This document shows positions 14,891-17,097 of a stretch of 17,097 nucleotides of DNA, piece after piece. The number at the start of each line of letters is the position of its first letter. The first letter of the stretch is position 1. The translations under genes and the position numbers were made by a program. The notes beneath the pieces were generated by a model. The model was not told the DNA's origin, searched no databases, and worked only from the letters and a program-made list of their open reading frames with translations. The DNA comes from Chrysochromulina parva (lineage: Eukaryota; Haptophyta; Prymnesiales; Chrysochromulinaceae): positions 1 to 17,097 of the forward strand of contig PJAB01001119.1 in the NCBI GenBank assembly GCA_002887195.1. The letters run 5' to 3'.

Positions 14891-15018
14891 TCCCATATTT
14901 TATGCAGATCAACGCATCCAGGCTCCCCGGCTCCCCGGACCCAAGCACGTGGGCCTGTATCGCTAAGGTGTGACCGACGGGCCATTCCTAGCAGTGCCCA
15001 TGTCGGCGCCCTTCGCGA
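14864..15018. promoter_or_regulatory. Divergent promoter region, EEP / VHL-peptidase
   Basis: This 155-bp gap is the shortest of the four head-to-head spacers. It contains CACGTG (14946-14951), a palindromic G-box/E-box core, two GGCTCCCCGG-like copies (14927-14940), and an AT-rich TATA-like element on the minus strand (14896-14904) about 33 nt before the EEP ATG. Confidence 0.5.
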
Positions 15019-16503
15019 ATGGCCGAGCCGCTCGTGCGATTCACCGTGATCAACGAGACGCCCGGAGAGGTGCAGCTTCTGTGGATCAACGATGAGACGC
15101 GCGAGGAGGTCTCGTACACCAACATCCGAGCGGGCCAAAGGGCGACGCAGCAGACGTTTCCTGGCCATGAGTGGCACTGCCGCACGGTCGACGGCGGTGT
15201 GACGCTGGTTGAGTGCAAAGTGCACACCGACTTGAGCATTTGCATCGGACAGCCGGTGGCTTCGAGCCGTGCGCCGGCCGAGGCTGAGGCGGCGAGCGCG
15301 TCCACAACCGACGGCTTCTACCATCACTGCGTCCGCATCGCCTCCATCCCTGTGCGCGCCCATGTGTGCGTCTCTATGGAAGCTGTGCAGGCGGCAGCGG
15401 ACGTGATCGGCGGCATGCTGCGCGACACTCCAGCGGACGTGCTCGTGCGCATGAGGGCGGCCGGGTGCACGGTGGCCGTCATCGGGCGCGCGCAGCTCAC
15501 CTCCGATGTTCCCGAGCACCGATTCCTCTCTGCCGCCAACAAGGGCGACTGGACGTACGACGCGACGACGCGCGGCGTGGGCGGCAATCCGGCCGTGCCC
15601 GTCTCTTCCGTGGGCGAGGAGAACCTGCTCGAAGACGAGCCCGAACTGCCAGTCGACCGGCCGGAGGTAGCGTCGGCGGCGACGTCGGCGGCGTCGGCGG
15701 CGGTGAGCATGGCGATCGAAGACGCGCCGATGGTCGACGCGGACGGCGCAACCGGCGCTGCCGCGCCCGCGCTCTTGGCGGGGGCGGCGGACGAGTCCAA
15801 AGCCCCCGCGGGCGCCTCAGCGGACAAGTCCTCATTGGACACGTGCCAAGACAAGTGCCAATGCGTCATCTGCGGCGCGCCGGCACCTTCTCCTTCGGCT
15901 CAGCTGCGTCGTCGGCGCCGTCGCGATCAGTATCCCTTCGAGTCCATCCTGGTGCATGAGTTTGCACATTGCGTGATGGACGTTGGGCTCGATGATGCGG
16001 CGCGCGCTCGCATCCGCGCCGCGCACGCCGACGCGCTCCGACGAGGTCTCATCGACGCAGAGTCGTACATGGGCTCGAATTCGTCAGAGTACTGGGCCGA
16101 ATCGGCACAGGCTTGGTTTGAGGCGAGCGTGCGCTGTGACGTCAATTGCGGCCTCAATACACGCGAGGAGCTCCGCCGGCGAGATCCCGCCGTCGCCGAA
16201 GAGCTCCGGAACGCGTTTGGCGATGGCGAGTGGCGTTACACGATGGCGCTCCGGCAGTGGGCGCCCACGCGGGCGGCGCGATGGGCGGAGCTCGCGGCCA
16301 AGCGTGAGCGCGTGCGTGCGACAACTGCGTACCAGTGGATGGTGCCGCTGTGCGAGTGCGTGCGCAAGAATAGGCCACCCTCCGTGGCGGCCGCCTCGGG
16401 CCAGTGGCGCGAGGGGCAGCCAGTGTGCTCGGGCTGCGCGGCGGTCCTCCGGGAAGTCGAAGAAGCACGCAAGGCAGGCAGAGCTCACGGGCGCGCTGAG
16501 TGA
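15019..16503 (+). CDS. VHL beta-domain / zinc metallopeptidase fusion
   Basis: A 494-aa protein from the ATG at 15019. Residues 5-60 resemble the von Hippel-Lindau beta domain: VRFTVINET (6-14), VQLLWIND (18-25), YTNIRAGQ (33-40) and QTFPGHEWHC (45-54) match the VHL strands including GH-x-W. The C-terminal half is a gluzincin-type zinc peptidase with HEFAH (313-317) as metal ligands and general base, and EYWAESAQAWFEA (357-369) supplying the third ligand, Glu361. The approach DATTRGVGG...SVGEENLL (181-204) is the block that normally leads straight into the HExxH helix. Here about 100 residues intervene (206-303): Ala/Asp-rich, then CQDKCQCVIC (276-285) and an Arg run. A second Cys set (C445, C447, C470, C473) lies near the C-terminus. 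No signal peptide, so probably cytosolic or nuclear. The VHL domain suggests targeting to a partner protein; substrate unknown. No intron is needed. Confidence 0.85.
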   Translation: MAEPLVRFTVINETPGEVQLLWINDETREEVSYTNIRAGQRATQQTFPGHEWHCRTVDGGVTLVECKVHTDLSICIGQPVASSRAPAEAEAASASTTDGFYHHCVRIASIPVRAHVCVSMEAVQAAADVIGGMLRDTPADVLVRMRAAGCTVAVIGRAQLTSDVPEHRFLSAANKGDWTYDATTRGVGGNPAVPVSSVGEENLLEDEPELPVDRPEVASAATSAASAAVSMAIEDAPMVDADGATGAAAPALLAGAADESKAPAGASADKSSLDTCQDKCQCVICGAPAPSPSAQLRRRRRRDQYPFESILVHEFAHCVMDVGLDDAARARIRAAHADALRRGLIDAESYMGSNSSEYWAESAQAWFEASVRCDVNCGLNTREELRRRDPAVAEELRNAFGDGEWRYTMALRQWAPTRAARWAELAAKRERVRATTAYQWMVPLCECVRKNRPPSVAAASGQWREGQPVCSGCAAVLREVEEARKAGRAHGRAE

Positions 16504-16516
16504 GCGCCCGTGAGCT
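16482..16516 (+). other. Perfect 13-bp hairpin with the stop codon in its loop
   Basis: AGCTCACGGGCGC (16482-16494) pairs exactly with GCGCCCGTGAGCT (16504-16516); a flanking G.T pair adds one more. The 9-nt loop (16495-16503) ends with the TGA of the VHL-peptidase gene. The stem is mostly G-C and should be very stable in the mRNA. It could act in 3'-end formation, mRNA stability or termination efficiency; no family match is known to me. Confidence 0.8.
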
Positions 16517-16616
16517 TTAATGGACTGAATTAGCTGGAGCAGGGGGATCGGAGTCACACAACACGACAAGGAACTTGTTGGATGTGTCATGTGTTTGTAT
16601 ATATACTAGACGAGAC

Positions 16617-16637
16617 CCGCGGCGCAAAGCGCCGCGG
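16617..16637. repeat. Perfect 9-bp GC hairpin
   Basis: CCGCGGCGC (16617-16625) and GCGCCGCGG (16629-16637) pair around AAA. It lies 114 nt past the VHL-peptidase stop, downstream of an AT-rich TATATATAC stretch. It may belong to the 3' untranslated region. Confidence 0.75.
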
Positions 16638-16658
16638 CGGTGAACTTAAGTCTACACG

Positions 16659-16704
16659 TATCATGATAATACAGACACAGTCACATTATCATGACACAGT
16701 CACA
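16659..16704. repeat. TATCATGATA palindrome and GACACAGTCACA pair
   Basis: TATCATGATA (16659-16668) is a perfect palindrome, and TATCATGA recurs at 16687-16694. GACACAGTCACA occurs at 16674-16685 and 16693-16704. The two motifs alternate, suggesting a diverged tandem duplication. Confidence 0.7.
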
Positions 16705-16726
16705 GGCTTTTTGTTGCTGTTCGCTA

Positions 16727-16834
16727 ACATGTAGAACATGTCCACAGGGACGGGATAGACAGGTCCGCACATGTAGAACATGTCCAGCGGATAGACAGGT
16801 CCGCACGTGAACAGCATGATAGACAGGTCCGCAC
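16727..16834. repeat. Composite tandem repeat (ACATGTAGAACATGTCCA and GATAGACAGGTCCGCAC)
   Basis: The 17-mer GATAGACAGGTCCGCAC occurs three times (16754-16770, 16790-16806, 16818-16834). ACATGTAGAACATGTCCA occurs at 16727-16744 and 16769-16786, each holding two ACATGT palindromes. Degraded versions (GTGAACAGCAT, CATGAACAGCAC) fill the third and fourth positions. So this is an array of about three units with shrinking period (36, then 28 nt). It could be a minisatellite or a cluster of binding sites. Confidence 0.8.
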
Positions 16835-17023
16835 ACATGAACAGCACGCTCAGTAGACATTACGGCTTAACGCCACGAAACCCCACGTAAAAAAAGAAAA
16901 ACGGCATGCGAGGGATGCGAGAAAGGTTTCATTGGACACCGGCGGCGATTTGTCTCTTGTGCATGAAAACATGTAAGGTAAGCCCACCCCTGCACTAACA
17001 GTGAAGCAGATCCGCCCAGAGGA

Positions 17024-17077
17024 GCTGAGCTGCGTCAAAAGCATGTGAATGCTGAATGGCGAAGAGCCCAGCTCAGC
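17024..17077. repeat. 9-bp inverted repeat at the right edge
   Basis: GCTGAGCTG (17024-17032) and CAGCTCAGC (17069-17077) are perfect reverse complements 36 nt apart. CCTGCGG is also repeated nearby (17077-17083 and 17091-17097). Function unknown. Confidence 0.6.
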
Positions 17078-17097
17078 CTGCGGCTACCTTCCTGCGG

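Larger units (their letters stand above)
16504..17097. other. Right flank, repeat-rich, no recognised gene
   Basis: Beyond the VHL-peptidase stop I see no supported gene. The sequence becomes AT-richer and holds the hairpins and repeats listed separately. A 64-codon minus-strand frame (16850-17044) starts with ATG but has no recognised domain. The right edge may belong to a gene cut off by the window. Confidence 0.55.

Noticed and set aside
16727..16834. CRISPR-like array
   Set aside because: Only three repeats of 17 nt with spacers of 19 and 11 nt, in a eukaryotic context with no cas genes; the spacers are themselves related repeats.
16850..17044. Minus-strand 64-codon frame with an ATG
   Set aside because: There is no homology that I recognise. 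It is short, moderately hydrophobic and in a repeat-rich region. It might be an exon of a truncated neighbour, but nothing in the sequence supports that firmly.
1..17097. tRNA, rRNA or transposon genes
   Set aside because: I looked for cloverleaf-like stretches with a T-arm GGTTCRA core, rRNA signatures, and transposase or reverse-transcriptase motifs on both strands and found none convincing.

Overview
This is nuclear DNA from a eukaryote with compact, GC-rich genes. Several things point to an alga with a complex (secondary, red-derived) plastid, most likely a haptophyte. Two proteins (a THX-type ribosomal protein and a glutathione S-transferase) begin with a signal peptide ending in an Ala-Phe junction followed by a short transit-like stretch, the usual plastid address in such algae. 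One gene has two short GT-AG introns. Others carry mitochondrial or secretory leaders. The lineage is inference; no rRNA or organelle marker is present.

I support ten protein genes. Left to right: a GT8 glycosyltransferase (-, 752-1780); plastid 30S ribosomal protein THX (+, 1984-2235); mitochondrial branched-chain 2-oxoacid dehydrogenase E1-alpha (-, 2598-3935); a three-exon plastid-type GST (+, 4099-5057); a secretory methyltransferase with a Cys-rich N-terminal module (+, 5380-6522); a second SAM methyltransferase with a repeat-rich tail (+, 6829-8079); a membrane-anchored serine carboxypeptidase (-, 8667-10286); a fucosyltransferase-like protein (+, 10475-11800); an endonuclease/exonuclease/phosphatase-fold protein split by an EF-hand pair (-, 12560-14863); and a VHL-beta plus zinc-metallopeptidase fusion (+, 15019-16503).

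The layout is regular. Eight of the ten genes form four head-to-head pairs with only 155-203 bp between start codons, so each pair probably shares a bidirectional promoter. Three pairs of gene ends converge, with 362-759 bp between them. The genes do not form one pathway: they serve plastid translation, mitochondrial amino-acid breakdown, detoxification, secretory-pathway glycosylation and proteolysis, and possibly RNA turnover or calcium-linked phosphodiester hydrolysis.

The most unusual items are the metallopeptidase fusion with a Cys-bearing insert, the EF-hand pair lodged inside an EEP fold, a perfect 13-bp hairpin whose loop ends with a stop codon, and the repeat-rich right end. Several starts were moved downstream of the longest open frame because that frame opens on GTG or TTG; the first suitable ATG was used instead.
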